Below are positions 41,161 to 42,710 of a stretch of 42,710 nucleotides of DNA, piece after piece (position 1 is the stretch's first letter; each line of letters opens with the position of its first letter). The notes under the pieces are model-generated. The model had not been told where the DNA came from. It searched no databases and was given only the letters and a program-made list of their open reading frames with translations. Location of the stretch: NCBI GenBank assembly GCA_949283535.1, contig CASDTC010000006.1, positions 1-42,710 of the forward strand. Reading direction: 5' to 3'. This DNA is from an uncultured Pseudomonadota bacterium. Its GTDB lineage: Bacteria; Pseudomonadota; Alphaproteobacteria; Rs-D84. The translations under genes were made by a program, and so were the position numbers.

Positions 41161-41667
41161 ATGATAAAAAAATGTGATCATCCGGGATGCACCAAGGCCG
41201 GCACATGCCGCGCGCCAAAAACACGCGATTTGCGTGAATACTGGTGGTTTTGCCGTGAACACGCCGCCGAATATAACAAGAATTGGAACTATTACGCTGG
41301 CATGACCACCGATGAAATAGAGGCAGATTGGGAAACCCAAACATTTGGTGCCCCATTAAAAGATACAGATACAGCAAATCGTGATGCCACAGATTATATG
41401 AATTTTATCAATGATTTTATAACAGGACGCAGTGCATTTGACCGCACCCCACCCAAAAGCACCAGCAACATGCCACGCACGGTTGTATCGGCATTAAAGG
41501 TATTTGGTCTGCCTATCACTGCCAGTTGGCGTGAAATATCCGCACGTTATCGCGCACTGGCAAAACAACACCACCCAGATACCGCAAAACATAAAAATGC
41601 CGCGGCAGAATTTACCAAGATTTCCGCCGCATACGATGTTTTGAAAAAACATTTTGGAAAGAAATAA
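41161..41667 (+). CDS. J-domain protein with N-terminal cysteine cluster
   Basis: 168 aa. The N-terminus has Cys at CDHPGCTKAGTC and later WWFCREH, a possible zinc knuckle. The C-terminal J domain (about 105-165) has the HPD tripeptide in KQHHPDTAKHK, so it should stimulate a DnaK partner's ATPase. Typical for short alphaproteobacterial J-domain proteins. Only two bases separate it from xerC/D, implying cotranscription. Clients unknown. Confidence 0.85.
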   Translation: MIKKCDHPGCTKAGTCRAPKTRDLREYWWFCREHAAEYNKNWNYYAGMTTDEIEADWETQTFGAPLKDTDTANRDATDYMNFINDFITGRSAFDRTPPKSTSNMPRTVVSALKVFGLPITASWREISARYRALAKQHHPDTAKHKNAAAEFTKISAAYDVLKKHFGKK

Positions 41668-41764
41668 TCTTGCCCAATCCAGGAACAAACAAAATCAAGA
41701 ATTGACAATTATGCAGAAAATATGACAAAATAAATTTAAATAATCACAAAATTGGAAAATAGCA

Positions 41765-42538
41765 GTGTCATTATTAAATAAAACTCACTTTAAATTTTTC
41801 ACATTTATATCTATTATTGAATTAATCTCTGCATCAAATGCAATTGGCGCATATTGTCGCGCGCGTCCCTGGTCAGAATGTTCCGGCAGCTTATACCGAG
41901 AAATTCCATTAGAAGCAAATAATTGCTTGACGGACTATTATGACACAAGTGTATGCTATAAGCCAAGCGACAACTTTGGAATGCAAGAAGGTAATTACAC
42001 AATTTATTACAGATTACTTTCTTCATGTCAAACATGTAAACCAGGCTATACAATGGTTAGCATAAGTAAAGGCTATACTGCGAATCAAATAGAAGAATAT
42101 CTGGGATTCAACGATGTGTACAATGCCGATTTTTTATGCACCAAATGGGATTCCAGCGGCAATACTTTGGTCGATTTTGCAACATGCGAATGCATATGCG
42201 AGGGCGATTGTACGACAATCGATTGGCATCCATTGGCTCAAGGATACCAACGCAAAATAAATAAACAATGCGTGTGTGATGGGATCAATGAAGCCAGATG
42301 TGAAGAATCCACCATTTATCGATGCGCGTCTGGATATTATGGTACAACAACAGACGGCAAGACCGGCTGTACCGTGTGCCCCACCCTGATTCGTAATGAT
42401 GGTGTTGAAAATCCTGGTACATCATCAGTTGGTGCAACCAGTATTACGAATTGCTATCAACCTCAAAATGTCGAATTTGCAGATAATAACGGTATTTATA
42501 CTTTCAGCGGTGGCAATTGCTATAACACCGGAAATTAA
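41765..42538 (+). CDS. Cysteine-rich secreted or surface protein (GTG start uncertain)
   Basis: About 257 aa from GTG 41765. The N-terminus looks like a signal peptide (FKFFTFISIIELISASNA, cleavage near residue 26). About twenty Cys residues lie in short motifs such as CQTCKPGY, CECICEGDC and CASGYYGTTTDGKTGCTVCP, an EGF- or furin-like pattern reported in annotations of gut alphaproteobacterial surface proteins. No known domain assigned. There is no clear ribosome-binding site; TTGACA occurs at 41702 without a good -10. May be an adhesin or host-interaction protein, which is inference. Confidence 0.62.
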   Translation: MSLLNKTHFKFFTFISIIELISASNAIGAYCRARPWSECSGSLYREIPLEANNCLTDYYDTSVCYKPSDNFGMQEGNYTIYYRLLSSCQTCKPGYTMVSISKGYTANQIEEYLGFNDVYNADFLCTKWDSSGNTLVDFATCECICEGDCTTIDWHPLAQGYQRKINKQCVCDGINEARCEESTIYRCASGYYGTTTDGKTGCTVCPTLIRNDGVENPGTSSVGATSITNCYQPQNVEFADNNGIYTFSGGNCYNTGN

Positions 42539-42570
42539 AATCAATAAAAAACAACCATAGATGCAAAATC

Positions 42571-42688
42571 ATAAATCAATTAGAACCATGCAGATATGGG
42601 CGGAAAAACGCAGGGAATGTACAAACAGTTACATGACACTGCCACCAGTAAATCAGATTTAATATAAATCAATTAGAATTGTGCAGAT
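42571..42688 (+). repeat. In-frame pair of 25-base repeats, 93 bases apart
   Basis: 42571-42595 and 42664-42688 match at 22 of 25 positions (ATAAATCAATTAGAA...TGCAGAT). The offset is 31 codons, so both read KSIR..Q in one frame, separated by a TAA at 42660. The second copy stays open to the window end. Whether it is a degenerate coding repeat or a regulatory motif is unclear. Confidence 0.7.
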
Positions 42689-42710
42689 GCGCCGCGGTTG
42701 GCAACGGGAG

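Noticed and set aside
41702..41707. TTGACA as a promoter for the cysteine-rich gene
   Set aside because: No acceptable -10 at 16-18 bases; left as unassigned.
42561..42662. 33-aa frame as a separate gene
   Set aside because: No ribosome-binding site; treated only as part of the repeat observation.
1..42710. CRISPR array, IS element, rRNA or tRNA genes
   Set aside because: No regularly spaced direct repeats, transposase frames or cloverleaf structures were found by reading.

Overview
The window looks like chromosomal sequence from an uncultured, AT-leaning alphaproteobacterium, perhaps a host-associated or gut type. The alphaproteobacterial markers are a MucR/Ros-family regulator, an RHH_4-type ribbon-helix-helix protein, a DksA whose zinc-finger cysteines are gone, split tatA and tatBC loci, and LolA. 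Cell-envelope genes dominate: Tat, Sec, Lol, Lpt, Lnt, NlpD-like, FtsI/FtsL, SPOR, muramidase and outer-membrane barrels. I see no rRNA, no convincing tRNA, no IS element and no CRISPR array. Coding density is very high, ATGA stop/start overlaps are frequent, and no gene-free stretch exceeds 300 bases.

Layout. 1-135: an RNA-like element resembling the phage C4 antisense RNA fold, then a bidirectional terminator. 174-9747 (minus): one tightly packed run reading sufS-sufT-sufE-ftsL-ftsI-recJ-nrnA-lolA-tatB-tatC-nlpD-like (Fe-S assembly, septal peptidoglycan synthesis, DNA/RNA exonucleases, lipoprotein transport, Tat export). 9822-10572 (plus): trxA-dksA. 10647-11968 (minus): a 47-aa lipoprotein, a SPOR protein and tatA. 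12037-13914 (minus): thrS preceded by a 19-codon leader with six consecutive threonine codons, a consensus promoter and a GC-rich hairpin with a U-run, apparently a threonine-sensing attenuator. 13968-16829 (minus): a GNAT acetyltransferase, gltX and hemolysin III. 16875-20337: trmB, a minus-strand hypothetical, then a plus-strand cassette of three poorly characterised genes ending in the RHH regulator. 20390-24727 (minus): a mucR-like regulator, a muramidase-TPR membrane protein and a YbeY-Lnt fusion. 24809-29184: rarA facing fabD, then two outer-membrane barrel proteins. 29281-36646 (minus): yajC-secD-secF, a probably inactive S41 protease homologue, a PAP2 phosphatase and ftsK. 36742-38983 (minus): greA-mutL. 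39078-42538 (plus): an LptF/LptG permease, a 43-aa membrane protein, xerC/D, a J-domain protein and a cysteine-rich secreted protein. 42539-42710: an in-frame 93-base repeat pair that runs off the end.

The strongest new observations are the thrS leader-peptide attenuator, the YbeY-Lnt fusion, the membrane-anchored muramidase-TPR protein behind a zinc-less MucR homologue, the S41 homologue lacking both dyad residues, and several promoters whose -10 box sits only 6-11 bases before the start codon, implying leaderless or nearly leaderless mRNAs.
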